This document shows, piece by piece, positions 22,851 to 34,203 of a stretch of 39,996 bases of DNA. Source of the stretch: Euglena gracilis (Eukaryota > Euglenozoa > Euglenophyceae > Euglenales > Euglenaceae); contig CAAHFI010650729.1 in the NCBI GenBank assembly GCA_900893395.1, positions 1-39,996 on the forward strand. The letters are read 5' to 3'. Numbering within the stretch: position 1 is the first letter of the stretch; every line of letters starts with the position of its first letter. The notes under the pieces are model-generated. The model ran no database searches and was not told the DNA's origin. It was given only the letters and a program-made list of their open reading frames with translations. The position numbers and the translations under genes are program-made.

Positions 22851-23609
22851 GGTAGTTGATCCCAGTGTCTCAGCATGGTGCGCTTCCAGTCCTTGTCGCG
22901 GGGTCAAGCATTCATTTCGCTGGGCAGACCCAGTAACATCCAGGGGTGTGTCTGGAACAATCTTATGTATCAGATACAAGCTGTAGCCCACAGAGGGATA
23001 TGCTGGGATGGATGACTGAATAATGGGAGACATTCTGGGACCCTGGAATTCACACAAAAAAAAATGCTTGTTCTTACTGCAGGTTCTCTCGATGCTACCT
23101 GTCCTCCAACCGCAAGGATGTTCCGGATGAACAGAACCAGTGCAATGGTTGACCATTCGGAATAAAAAAAACTGGGGTGTGTACGCAAACCAGAAACTCT
23201 GAATGTTGACTAAAAAATTATTCCCTTTGAAGTTGGCAGGGCCAAAATGACTAAAACGATAAGTAAAAAAAGTTTGTACCCCCACCGTCGTTGACACGGG
23301 AAATGTGGTGGTCAACAACATTGCCAGGTTTTTGATTGTTAACCTTAATAAACAACGAAAAATGTGGTGACGATGACACCGCAAACGGACTTTACAGGGG
23401 CCTGTTGATGACAAGGGGGTTATTTCGTTGACTTCCCAACGTATACCAACACATTTTTTTTTGACAAAACAACTATATGCACCGTGTGGAGGAAAACAAA
23501 ACCATTTCCTGCAAATTGGGCATTCATAACCCCGGGTAATGGACGGAGAGAGACTGAAAACCATCTTTTGTAAGTCATGAGAGGGACCTGTCTCATAGAC
23601 TGTGTACAT
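22851..23609 (-). CDS. Half-zinc-finger protein, partial multi-exon gene
   Basis: ATG at 23609 opens a first exon with YECPICRKWFCF, a C-x2-C start like that of RING or related fingers. A hydrophobic exon follows (ALVLFIRNILAVGG, about 23150-23090). A long exon (23046-22851) contains SVGYSLYLIHKIV and NECLTPRQGLEAHH. The remaining zinc ligands are not obvious. The intron between the first two exons contains the family B element at 23278-23420. The Cys-pair start recalls those at 6759 and 24265. Function unknown. Confidence 0.45.
23278..23420. repeat. Family B inverted-repeat element, diverged
   Basis: ACCCCCACCGTCGTTGACAC at the left and GTTGATGACAAGGGGGT at the right are inverted versions of the family B end. 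Confidence 0.5.
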
Positions 23610-24166
23610 TCCGAAAGCAGCATTTTACCGAATCTTGCCTCTTACGAAACAGAAAAAAAGATACAAAAAATAATTCCTGTAAGTGCATCAAATATCGGTT
23701 AGTTCAAAAAAAAGCAAGCCGTCCACAACCCAAACTATTCTTTCCAATATGGTAGATGGAAAACCAACAGCCAGCACACACCGTGTGATTACATTTGAAT
23801 CACCATTCAGCCCGTTCTGATGGATTCCAAATACACGAAAGGCGAAAATGGCAAATTAAATGCGATTGTATGATCATATTCACAAACCCTGACCCCTGCA
23901 ATTAAAATAATGATAAGTCTTTTTTTTTCCTGGTAGTGGGTTGGGGTAAATGTGTTATTCAGCTCTTAAGTAATTCATTTCCTGAATAAAAGCTGTCTTG
24001 TTTTAGTGATCGGGGCACCAAAAGTCTAATCATCAATCCCCAAAAGATTGTTAGCGACCGATTACTTTTACAATTGGCATTATGCTGAAAAATAAAGACT
24101 GTGATTGACATATAAAGAAGATGAAATTGGACAAGCCCGGTCAAAAGGGAAAGGTGTTTGTTATTA

Positions 24167-24265
24167 ATTATCTTTCCAGTGGCTGAGTGGTGGTTCGTTG
24201 ATGATCGGATCGTATTGGGAGGAAGAATCCAAACGGAAGTCCTCCAAGCAAACTGGACATGTCAT
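24167..24265 (-). CDS. Short exon with CPVC Cys pair
   Basis: After a CCCTGCAG acceptor the frame reads MTCPVCLEDFRLD, then a polar stretch (INEPPLSHWK) to TAA. MTCPVCLEDF is a typical first half of a RING finger, but no second half is seen downstream. It is either a truncated copy or one exon of an unresolved gene. Confidence 0.4.
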
Positions 24266-24454
24266 GGCTGCAGGGAAACAATGATCAAATAACCATGGGA
24301 ATGGCACCGGAGGGGGGGGGTTGAACAGGGATGTATAGTATGCCTTTTGCTCGTCCAATAGCCAACCCCCCTCACGTGATATTTACCGGTGATTTATTCT
24401 TTTTTTCATTTTATTTCAATAACCACATTAAAATATAACCGCATTATAAAATGC

Positions 24455-25355
24455 CAGTCACAGAGCCAGTCTGCAACTAGAGTTGCAGTCGGAGATGCCA
24501 ACCAGAGATGCCAGCCAGAGAGTCAGTCTGCAATCAGAGATGCAGTCAGTCTGTACAATCAGAGATGCAGTCAGAGATTGCTAGTCTGTACAATCAGAGC
24601 TGCAGTCAGAGAGCTAGTCTGCAATTAGAGTTGCAGGTCAGGTCCGTGCCTCTGGTCCGGTAGAGATGCCAGTAAGGGATGATAGTCAGAGAGCTAGTCT
24701 GCAAACAGAGCTACAGTCAGAGATGCCAGTCATAGAGCCAGTCAGAGATTGCCAGTCTGCAATCAGAGTTGCAGCTAGGGATGCCAACCAGGGAAATGAT
24801 CTGCAAACAGAGCTGTAGTCAGAGATGCCAGTCAGAGAACCAGTCTGCAATCAGAGTTACAGACAGGGATGTCAACCAGGGAAATAATCTGCAAACAGAG
24901 ATGCCAGCCAGGGTCAGGTCAGGACCGTGCCTCCAGTCCGGTAGAGATGCCAGTAAGGGATGATAGTCAGAGAGCTAGGCTGTAAACAGAGCTACAGTCA
25001 GAGATGCCAGTCAGAGAGCCAGTCAGAGATTGCCAGTCTGCAATCAGAGTTGCAGCCAGGGATGCCAACCAGGGAAATGATCTGCAAACAGAGCTGTAGT
25101 CAGAGATGCCAGTCAGAGAACCAGTCTGCAATCAGAGTTCAGGGATGTCAACCAGGGAAATAATCTGCAAGCAGAGATGCCAGCCAGGGTCAGGTCAGGA
25201 CCGTGCCTCCAGTCCGGTAGAGATGCCAGTAAGGGATGATAGTCAGAGAGCTAGTCTGTAAACAGAGCTACAGTCAGAGATGCCAGTCAGAGAGCCAGTC
25301 TGCAAACAGAGCTGCAGTCAGAGATGCCAGTCTGCAATCAGAGCTGTAGACTGTT
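24455..25355. repeat. Satellite with higher-order repeat
   Basis: About 900 bases made of CAGTCAGAGA, TGCCAGTC, CTGCAAACAGAGCT-type short units. On top lies a longer unit of about 276-280 bases, marked by GACCGTGCCTCCAGTCCGG at about 24642, 24922 and 25198. Open frames here are repeat artefacts. Confidence 0.9.
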
Positions 25356-25619
25356 TTATTTTGTTTTTGTTTTGCCTTTGTTTATCCACTCTGTTTTTTT
25401 CCTGTGAAAAAAAAAGCAGACTGTACAGATTGTGAAATTCCTAATTATTATTTTAAGTGTAATTCGCGAATTTCGCGATATTTACAATGTACCAAATCAT
25501 AAAGTATACTGGAAATGTAATGTTCATATGAAAAAAGGAATATTACTGATGGGTATATATATTATCTCAAAAATTAGCAAAGTCATATTTGTATTTGTCT
25601 GTAGCTTAATATAACGAAA

Positions 25620-25735
25620 AATAATGTATTGTATTGTATTGTAATCCAATGTAATGTAATCTAATGTAATGTAATCTAATGTAATGTAATCTAATGTAAT
25701 GTATTGTTGTGTAACCTAATGTAATAAAATGTATC
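25620..25735. repeat. TAATG/TGTAA pentanucleotide tract
   Basis: Imperfect tandem ATGTAATCTA and ATGTA units over about 110 bases. A plain microsatellite. Confidence 0.8.
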
Positions 25736-25754
25736 ATATATGTACATCATATAA

Positions 25755-25880
25755 TACAATTAACTTGCCTATTACGATAATGAAAACATATAAAACAGAA
25801 GAATCCCATATTTCACATTCTTATAAATCCAAGCAAATATAAAATTTACATTACTGTGACTTTCCTAATCGATGAGTCCA
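25755..25880. repeat. Two adjoining family A fragments
   Basis: A worn copy ends AAATTTACA at 25850. A second starts CTGTGACTTTCCTAATCGAT at 25854 and stops after about 25 bases, where GC-rich coding-like sequence begins. Confidence 0.55.
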
Positions 25881-26127
25881 TTTTAACGGACTGGCGAACA
25901 GAAAGAAAAAGGCTGTATGTGGCGAGCTATTTGGCCTGCTCGGGGTTCTTAACCAGTTGGCTCCGCTGTTGCGCCGTCGAATATCTCTATACGGTCGGCC
26001 TCCTTGTCGGGACGGCAACCGATCAACTTTGCTTTCCGTTTTTACGGACGGTGTCAGCAGAATCACGGCAAAAGCACTGCCGGAGCGTATCACCGTCGCA
26101 AAGTCCGTCGCCGACGGTTACGTCTAA
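25880..26127 (+). CDS. C-terminal coding remnant, unknown family, no start codon
   Basis: One plus-strand frame stays open for about 80 codons with natural protein texture: AVCGELFGLLGVLNQLAPLL, RRRISLYGRPPC, SVFTDGVSRITAKAL and VAKSVADGYV before TAA 26127. It is GC-rich like the gene on the other strand. No ATG occurs in frame, and a family A fragment abuts its 5' side, so it is either a last exon or a gene whose 5' part was lost. The two opposite frames of the same stretch are poorer. Family unknown. Confidence 0.45.
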
Positions 26128-26394
26128 ATAAATAAAAAGATGCATACACCCTTGTCATGCGCGCCATACACGACGCAACAAATCACACCGGATAAGAATT
26201 TGGAGAGATTATAGAGTAAACACCCCCTTTTTTTTGTTTTTTTCCCGAGGCGCACTGGACACATTTGCTCATTAACACAGTCGGACAAAAGTTGTCAGTG
26301 GTCCTCTGTCTGGGTAAGCGAGAAAACAACGTTTGAGATGCTGTCTGTCATCATTATCTCGACTGTTGAAAAAAAATACACATATGTTATGCGT

Positions 26395-28195
26395 TCATGC
26401 AATCCCGTGCAGCAAAGCTGCCATATCGCGGGCAAACCCAAAGATGCGATCGGCGTCAGAGGATGCCAGGGGCGAAAGTTCGTCGCCCACGCTGGACAGA
26501 GAACCGCAGAAATGGGTAAAATTGAAGCGGAGGGCTAGCGCCGCGGTCAGCTGCGCCTGTCATTCGGGAGAGTCGACGTCGATGAAGTCGTCCCCCGGAA
26601 CCGCCGTAGCAAACGCTGCATCGATGAACCCTTGGGCGACGGACCTCAGCGGATCATCGGCCTCTTTGTTGAGCAAACGCAGCAACACGGTGGCGTCGCC
26701 TTCGGGATTCCGGCTATAAAAAAAAGAGGAGGGGGTAATTCCAGGAAAAATTACATCCAATTACACGACAAAAAGAGAATGACAAAAAAAAGCGGGAACC
26801 CGGCCGCGCGGAAGATTGCATCGTCCCTCCGGCAGCAATCCCCTCGGTGAATATCCCGGGGCATGCGCGTCGACGACGAACTTCACCTCGTTGCCATCCG
26901 CCGTTTCCCGTTTCCAACAACCGATGCGATAACCATCATCCGATCCGTCTGCGATGCCCATAGATTGAAGGGCGTGCCGTACGTCCGCCTCCTTTTCCCC
27001 GTCGGCGACCCTTGCTTCGGGATGTAAATCCGTTGGCGGCTCCAACAATGAGAACGCCTGCGGCATCGCAAACGGCAGCAGGGGAAACGCATTGAAGCGC
27101 GCATCGTATTGGTAGAACATGCGACACAACTCCACCAACGACGGGTCGCGGTCGCGCACCATAACCAGGGGAAACGGAGCAACGTCTCGTGGATCGCATC
27201 CAGCGTTCGCTGCATTCCGGCGCGGTCGTCGAGCAGATACGACGCAAGCGGACCGGCCTCCGCGTGCAGCGCGTCCGTGGGGACGGATCGCAACAACGCC
27301 ATGACGGTCTCCGCGTCCGTGGGAAGGTTGGTGCGGTCCCCGCGGAGGAACAGCGGCTCCGAGCGATTGGCCGAACCATCGTCGTACGCGATAAACAAAA
27401 AACGGCGTTCCCGGTCCCGGAGACAGACGTACGCACCCGAGCGAGCGACGGGAGAGTCCTCCGCTCCGTCATCGTCCGTTGTGCCGTGGACGCGGTGGTG
27501 GGTATCGGTGGTTATATTTCGAAAGGTTTTGCGTCGCGGCACACCCAGCAAATGGCGCACGGCGAGAAACTCCAGTGCGTGAAAGCGATCCGGTCGGGGG
27601 CCCATGACGTACAACATCCGCGGCACCACCTTGATGCCGCTCTCTCCGTAGAGAAATCGCAGCAAATACCGGAACAAAACGTCCCGTACGTCCTCCGGCC
27701 AAAGCAGCACCGCCATCGTCTGCTGTTGCTGCGGGCCGACTCCGGCCACTTCCACGCACTGCCGCCGCGCCAACGGTTTCGGAGGTTCGGCGGGCGTCGC
27801 CGGACTCTCGGACGCTGACGCATCGACGCTTGTTTTGTTTTTATTGTTGCCGCCGTTGCCCTTGCTGGGCTTTGGAATTTGTTTTTTGCTCCATTTGCAG
27901 AACGCCACCTGGAAGATGTCTGCGCCGGGTTCCGTCAATGACACCGGTAACGGAAGCATCTCTTCGTGCAGGAGTTGGACGAAGCAGACGCACGTATGAC
28001 TGACGACGACCGACCATTCATCGATTGACAATCGACAAAACCCTTACGGCGTCCGCTTGGCGAAAAAGACTGACATGCCCCGGGCGTCGGATCAAAAGCA
28101 ACACATGGACCGGTCGAATGCCTCGCGTTTTAGCAATGGGAACAACGTCGACGACCGCGTTTGCCTGCCCGCGTCCGCGAGAGGCCGGTACCGGG
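26395..28195 (-). CDS. GC-rich gene of unknown family, frame interrupted
   Basis: A long coding-like run on the minus strand, about 590 codons, ending near TGA 26395. Parts: VPIAKTRGIRPVHVLLLIRR; VSHTCVCFVQLLHEEMLPLP; a Lys/Asn-rich linker (NGGNNKNKTSVDAS); VRDVLFRYLLRFLYGE; LEFLAVRHLLGVPRRK; ERRFLFIAYDDG; RDPSLVELCRMFYQYD; GDATVLLRLLNKEADDPL; and RDMAALLHGIA. One intron fits at about 26800-26716. Between blocks the frame changes about three times, twice beside CCCC, and one in-frame TGA follows FIDVDSPE. No motif tells its function. It is either a recent pseudogene or a gene with assembly indels. It converges with the plus-strand remnant at 25880-26127. Confidence 0.5.
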
Positions 28196-28255
28196 ACCAC
28201 AGAAAATAAAAACGAAAGCAAGGTAGAAAAAAAAATTGTATGCGTTCCATTTTTT

Positions 28256-30159
28256 TTAATCTGTGGGCACGATAAAATGAGAGGTGAGCTCAACGCGATC
28301 GCCGGCGCATCGGATCTCTTCCGTCAAAACCGGTTCATCGACGATGCCGGTGTTTTCGGGGGAGGAATTCTTTTTTTCGGACGAAACGATTGGCCTCAGG
28401 AAGTAATGGTCTTTCCGACGTTTCTTTTTTTCCTTCGTTGGTCAATCGTTTCGACTGCCTCGGCCAATCCCTTCGAAGAACACGTCGCTCTCCGCGTCGT
28501 TGCAGGTTCATCGTTATCGTCATCGACGTCGTCGTCGTCGGACTCACTGTTGTTTTCCGCGCCAGTCGGATATGTGAGCCGTCGACTTTGATCGATGACT
28601 GCAAGATTACAAAAATAAAATCGACAATTCACGGCGGTGGGTCGCGGAGCGGTGTTTTTCACTTTGTGCAACAAGTTGTAGGTTCGGCACGTGCGGCAGA
28701 CCTCCGCCTGGCGCACTTCGTTGTGAAGGCACTCGGGTGGCGGAGGCAGGAAAAGCAACCCTGTATAAAAAAAAACAAACAAGTTAGTTGTAGGAAACAC
28801 GGTGATCGCAACACATACGCTGTTGTTGCGCTCTGGGATGTGTTTCCTCAGAACCCACGTTGACACCGTTTAGTAATTCTTCGTTGTTCTCAGAAATCTC
28901 AGATGCCGAATCTGCAAGGAATACACAACAAACCAACAAAATGAAAATTGACGTGATGAATACCATCATGAAAATTATCGAGGTTTTCAGACTGGTTGGC
29001 GTTATGGTTGGGCTGCGCGTCGTGCGATCCGTCCGCATCCCGCTTCCGCTTCTTGCGTCCGTTCACAATGTTCTTGACGACCTCGACGACCATACCTCGC
29101 ATCGCCGCGTCGGAGGCTTGGTTGCGGATGGCATCGGTGAGCTGCTCCAAAATCTCACCGTATCCGGCATCGCGCTCCGATTGCGGTCGTTCGCGGTAGA
29201 ACCGGAAGATGGTATCCAGATACCCCTGAAACTCAGAGGACAGGACGGTTTTACCACCACCGGTGTCGGTTTGCAGGGTACAAAACGTACCATGCAAACC
29301 AATCGAAAATCTGCTTTGTTTCACGTTCGGGTGAGCCGGATGTTTGTGATGGTAATGGCAACTGATTCACCGAATTCAGGGTGATAACGCTTTCAACGAC
29401 CGTCGCGTCATCCGTTATTTCATCAGTGTTATCATTCTCCGGAGGGTTGGTGACTTGCGACACAGGTTCTGTTTTGGAAGGTTTGGTGTAATAGATGTTT
29501 GCCCAAAATCGAACGGAGTCGATCCGGCTCTTCTCCACATTTCCATTTGCCATCAATGTGTTGACAACGGCGTCCACCGTAAGTCCGTTGGAAAGATTGG
29601 ATATCAGCAAGTCGTGGGTGGCCTTTGGAAGAATGTGGTTTGGTTTTTCAGCGTGCATAATAAATTTTTGGCTGTACAACGACGAAGGGAAAGCATTGAT
29701 CAACTATATTCTCAGAAAAAAAAACCAAGGCTTTCGTAGTATAGTAGCATCTGACTCTGTATCACCGACAGGATTTGTGTCCGGGGGATTCTGAGTGTAC
29801 AGTCGCGCCCAGAATTGAACCGCACGCATTTGATCCGCATCCATATTATACGAGGCAGCCTCGACAAGGGCCTCCAGGGACAGGCCATTTGCCCGCTCTC
29901 GACGAAGCAAATCGTGTGTGCGGGCAGGGAGCACAAATAGTAACTTTTTTCGACAAAGGATATTGTTTTTCTTTGCACAAGCCTTGCATCGACCGTTGCA
30001 CTTCAGTTTACTTCGAATTTGGATCGATATGCGAAGAATGCAGCCCACACCAGTGCAAAAAAATAAACGCATCACTTTAGATCCCGGAGACCATTTAGTA
30101 AATGGGTCTTCCGGATTGCGATACATCAACGCAATTGCTTCTTCAATCGTTGGTGACAT
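28256..30159 (-). CDS. Cys-rich gene family copy A with doubled FW module
   Basis: ATG at 30159 (MSPTIEEAIALM). A Cys cluster C-N-G-R-C-K-x-C, then C (about 30010-29960), suggests zinc binding. Next comes a helical module LP..THDLL...NGLS..ALV...VQFWARLY (29935-29790), repeated with changes at 29660-29490 (LPKATHDLL...VRFWANIYY). Later exons are helical (TIFRFYRERPQSERDAGYGE), basic-acidic (GRKKRKRDADGSHD) and Cys-containing (ECLHNEVRQAEVCRTC, 28725), then acidic (SESDDDDVDDDNDE). It ends HFIVPTD and TAA 28256. Clear introns: about 28967-28914 and 28819-28763. A frame change falls at an A run near 28430. It is a relative of the gene at 31327-32705. Function unknown; nucleic-acid or chromatin binding is a guess from composition. 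Confidence 0.6.
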
Positions 30160-31326
30160 GGTGATTCCTGTGAGGCGAAGGACGGCATCCAAGGCCCCCC
30201 GAGCAGCTCGAACTACGTATCAAGCTTGATGCTATTTTTTCATATTTTTTTAGCCTCGGTAATTTGTATTTTTTACAATTGTTAAATAATGGTAACTTTG
30301 TAAATGGTTCCCTAAATATTGTTTCAAAAAAATTGAACGTGTGATCCCTCATTGTGCATTTGATCATTATGTATCCTGATGTTAAATACTATTCCGTTGC
30401 AAATCAAATAGGCAGAATAACCTACCCCGATGAAAATACTGCCAATCAAAGTTTAAATACTACTTTGTTGCAGATCAAAATAGGCAGAATAACCTAACCC
30501 AGTTGAAAATATTACCAATTGAATGTTAAATATTACTCCGTTGCAACCAAAACTGACCTTTTAAACTTATAAATGTCGTTTGACAATCAAAGTTTGAAAT
30601 AATTATTAACAAATCAATTGAACCTGTTTATTTATTATTGGTTGATATTGTAATGTTTTTGTAAATATTTCCATTATCAAATTTATATGTTTTTTTTTAA
30701 AACAGATCCTGTTACGTGCAGCAGAACACACATTATGCGACTTATTGAGATAATAGAAAAACAGATTCCATGGGAAATATCACATTTCAATTTTATATAA
30801 ATTCAAGGTCATACAAAAGTTTCAGTTATTTCCCAGTAAATATTATTTTTCGCATTTTAAATACTACTCAAAAATAGACAAAATAACAAACACATTGAGA
30901 AAATATTCCCATTTGAATATTAAATACTAATCCGTTGCATTTCAAACAGGCAGAATAACTAATCTCTTCTTTTGATTTATATTGATATTTGATTTATTAT
31001 TAATCTATTTGATTTATATTGGTCAGTTTCTTCGTTTTTTTTTATTTTAAGTCTGGGTACGAAAAGGGGAATCAAACTCCGACGAAAAAAAACATAACAA
31101 CAAAAAACTGACGAATTTCAAACCACATTTACAAAAGGAATACATCAGAGCTTGTTTGTCAGATGATTGGCAATCAAAAAGGCAAACTAATAATTGGTTG
31201 ATTGGCCAAAAACCAATCAAGGTAACCAAAAACGAACAATTTACACGCCCAAAATATTTGAGTGACGGTCCTACGAATATCGGAAAGCACAATGCAGTAT
31301 ATGTTGGGTAAGCCTAGCGCGGTGTT
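30160..31326. other. AT-rich upstream module of copy A
   Basis: Holds about three tandem units of roughly 70 bases with TTAAATACTACTCCGTTGCA and AGGCAGAATAACC (30380-30550), another such unit at 30890-30960, a family A relic (30745-30830) and a block at 31045-31170 that recurs at 33776-33907. No exon seen. Confidence 0.65.
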
Positions 31327-32705
31327 TCAATTGGATATCGGATGCAAGGATCGAACGAGCCATCCGTGGACCTGCATGGTGCGATACACCGCGCGCATTC
31401 CCGTCGGTTCGGGAACGTCATGCTCGATGTAGCGCCATCCGTCCCGCACCAACGCCCGGGCGTCGCGTTCGATGCGCCGGTAGGTCTCGATGACCGTGTG
31501 TCCCTGAGATCGTTCGCCGCGATCGCATGAGAAGGTTGTGGTGTGCCGGATCAACGCGGCGTAGCGCTGTAAAAACAGACAGGCGCACATGCGCTCGGTG
31601 TGGAGTACACCGCGCCGGCGCAGGTCATCAACCACCGCGGGGTCGACGTTTTGACTGAACAACTGGGATACGACAAGTCCCTCTGGACCGAGGGTCGCCA
31701 ACAGATCGTCGGTGAAGTACGGACATTCGTGCTGCTCCTCCACGGCCACGGGCAGCTTCGCGTCCAGGTAGAATACGGCGGCGCGGTTCATCCGCGGATG
31801 CATACGCAGGACGTCGAGATTCCACCGGCGCTGCATTCGCTTCTCCAGGACGACCGAGAAGCACGGCGGTTGTGCCGTCCGGAGGAGCCCGCCATCCACA
31901 CATCGGCTGCAGCACCACCATGTGTCATTCGATGGTTCGACGACCCTCTCTGAGGGTTGCCTCCTTCGGATTTCAGATACCGTCTGACCCAATCGTGCGC
32001 TCTGTGTATTCAAGAGAGAGAGAGAGAGAGAGAGAGAAAAGAGAAATTATCCATCCTTGTTTTTTTTGTTAATTACGTACCTGTGGGGCTGGTAGTGATA
32101 TTTGTGTTGACTGATTGTTGCTGATATTAAGGGTGGGTAATGGATGATCGCTTGAACTCTCCGACAGTTGAAATGGATACCTAAAACAAAAAAAGGAGCA
32201 AAAATAAAAAATAAAATGTATCTATTTACCTCGGCAATTCTTCGGCTTCCGAACGAATATCGTGAATTGTATTGTAGCCACGTAAATTGAACGCCTCGTT
32301 TTTTGAATCTTTGTGTTTATTTTCGCTTTGTAAAGCTTCTTCCAAAATTGAATGCCTGTCTCGAGATTTTCATTATACGATTCAAGTTGTCGTATTTTTT
32401 TCAATTACAACGTCTTCGTTGTTGTCATCCGATAACAGCGTTGCTAGTTGATTGTTAACATCCATAGGAATCACGTTTTTGGGTTTGTCGGGACATAATG
32501 CTGTTTGTTGTCCCCCGCAGCGTTTGCATCTCCCTGCATTTCTTACCCTACTGTAGACTATTGCATCCTTGACAACGTTTACACATCCCACTACACTACA
32601 AAAAAAGTCAAATCTGATCACTTGCCCGCATGTGACCTCCAAGGTTGACTTGTGCGACTCATGGAGTCGGATTAAAGAAAAGCAGGGATGGTCCCGCAGA
32701 AGCAT
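31327..32705 (-). CDS. Cys-rich gene family copy B with long GC-rich last exon
   Basis: ATG at 32705 (MLLRDHPCFSLIR), just after a CT-repeat polypyrimidine tract. The Cys cluster GRCKRC-x7-C (about 32525-32480) aligns with GRCKAC-x8-C of copy A. NLETGIQFWKKLY (32360-32325) aligns with its FW module. Exons then run to 32230, 32180-32081 (YPFQLSESSSDHPLPTLN), and 32001-31327 after an acceptor preceded by another CT repeat. That last exon codes 224 residues without a break, with WWCCSRC, HECPYFTDDLLATLG and MCACLFLQRYAALI, ending SLHPISN. It is much GC-richer than the rest. In the Cys region a 26-base stretch may be an intron; spliced, it gives CGQCSGMCKRCQGC. A frame change near 32310 is needed. 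Unknown function. Confidence 0.65.
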
Positions 32706-32799
32706 GGCAGAAAAACCTACGGAGAGAGAGAGAGAGAGAGAGAGAAATATTATCAAGTTTAGATTTATTTCAAAACGGGTCTAGAGCTTTGAAGTTGCT

Positions 32800-33907
32800 T
32801 CTGTGACGTACAGCAGAACAAATAAAATGTTATTTCCGATTTGTTGAGAACATTTTATTTTTGGATAATACAAAAAAAAACTACGACTTTCATAATTATT
32901 GAGAAATATCATAGTTCATATTTTTATAAATTCAATCAGATCATTGAAAGGTTTTAGTAATTCCTGGTAAATATTACATTTCTCATTTTTTAAATACTAC
33001 CCCATTGCAATTCAAAAATCAACAGAATAACAAACACCGAGAGAAAACATTCCATTTGAATGTTAAATACTACTCGGTTGCAATTCAGATAGGCAGAATA
33101 ACCAACCCCGAGAACAAAACCAGACGAAGCAGGAAAATTGGAGTATTGGACACTGTTTCTGAGTTTTAAGGCATTATATGTTCAAATCTAACAGATGGGA
33201 AGATCGAATGGAAGTAAAAACAAATAGGGTAAGAAAATTCAAACGTATCAAACGAAATGAAATATGTACCGATGTCAAATTTCTACCTGTTACTTAAAAA
33301 ACACACCTCGAAAAGATACTTTCAAGAGCCATTTTATCAGATTAAAAAGAAAAAAATCACAAAAAAAAAAAGGAACATCGTGCCAACAAAAAAAAAACTC
33401 ACTCTCATTCGAGGGGTCAAGGATCAAAGCAGTACTGTAAAAACACTGTATTGTGTAGTTTTTTTATTCCAATCAATTGTATTTTTATATATTTTTGTTA
33501 TTGATGGTGTCCTTTTCCTAATTATCGAGAATGTGATTTTTGAGATATTATGAAAAAAAAAAGAATTCCCAAATAAAAATTTTCAATAAATTACAACATA
33601 CAGGTAAAAATTTTGATCTGGCTTTCCTCCCACAAGGTTAACATTAGCATTCTTCTTTTGATTTTTAAAAAAGAAGAATGAATCCCTTGTGTGGCTCTAA
33701 GGTTATAATAACCAAAGAACCGACTGGGAATATGCATTTTGTTTTGATGAGTTTTGTATTATCATACACGGATAGTTTTATTTTAAGTGTGGGTAAGAAA
33801 AGGGGAATCAAGCTCTGATAAAAAACTACAACAAAAAAAGTTGACATTCAAATCACATAAACAAAAATGATTACATCAGGGCTTGTTTGTCAGATGATTG
33901 ACAATCA
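32800..33907. repeat. Upstream module of copy B, duplicate of that of copy A
   Basis: GTACAGCAGAACA (32810), the family A relic (32830-32955), TTAAATACTAC and AGGCAGAATAACC units (32990-33115), and the block AAGAAAAGGGGAATCAAGCT to TTGTTTGTCAGATGATTG (33776-33907) parallel 30715-31170 in the same order. Additional sequence at 33120-33770, including a family A fragment near 33505-33590, is not shared. Confidence 0.75.
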
Positions 33908-34203
33908 TAGAATCAAAGGTAAAACAGATATCAAAATTGGGCAAGTTTTTGGATTCAAACGTCCTTTGTACAATACGTGTTCACACAATCCCTGTTTCAT
34001 GATATGATCGTCAAATGTTAAATATGATTGAGTGTCACTGGAATAATTATTTGAATACAAAGAAAAAAATGAAACAATATCTGAATTGTATTCATTTACG
34101 ACATTCAGGTTGATGCTCTTTTCTTTCAAACAACCAGTAACTCTTTCACGGCCGGCAAATTGTAGAAGCGCATCTCTCGATTCAAATCACGTAGCTCTGA
34201 CAT
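33905..34203 (-). CDS. Small gene, unknown function
   Basis: ATG at 34203 opens MSELRDLNREMRFYNLPAVK, then ELL. In the next frame the sequence continues KEKSINLNVVNEYNSDIVSF and FDDHIMKQGLCEHVLYKGRL to TGA 33905. The two stretches probably belong together through a one-base change or an unseen splice. Total about 95 residues. It sits directly beyond the duplicated upstream module. Family unknown. Confidence 0.4.

Noticed and set aside
24455-25355. CRISPR-like array or coding repeat
   Set aside because: There are no constant repeat-spacer lengths and no cas genes. The open frames only reflect short tandem units.
25620-25735. Telomere-like repeat
   Set aside because: The TGTAA units are irregular, internal and not G-rich on one strand.
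12540-26620. Reassigned TGA codon (in-frame TGA in the phosphatase and in the 26.4-28.2 kb gene)
   Set aside because: Several genes end cleanly at TGA (phosphatase, MYND, macro-like), and TGG is used for Trp. Decay or error is simpler.
29270-29305. ATP-binding P-loop (DTGGGKT) near the helical exon of Cys-rich copy A
   Set aside because: The surrounding sequence lacks other ATPase motifs, and the stretch may lie in an intron whose removal keeps a better phase.
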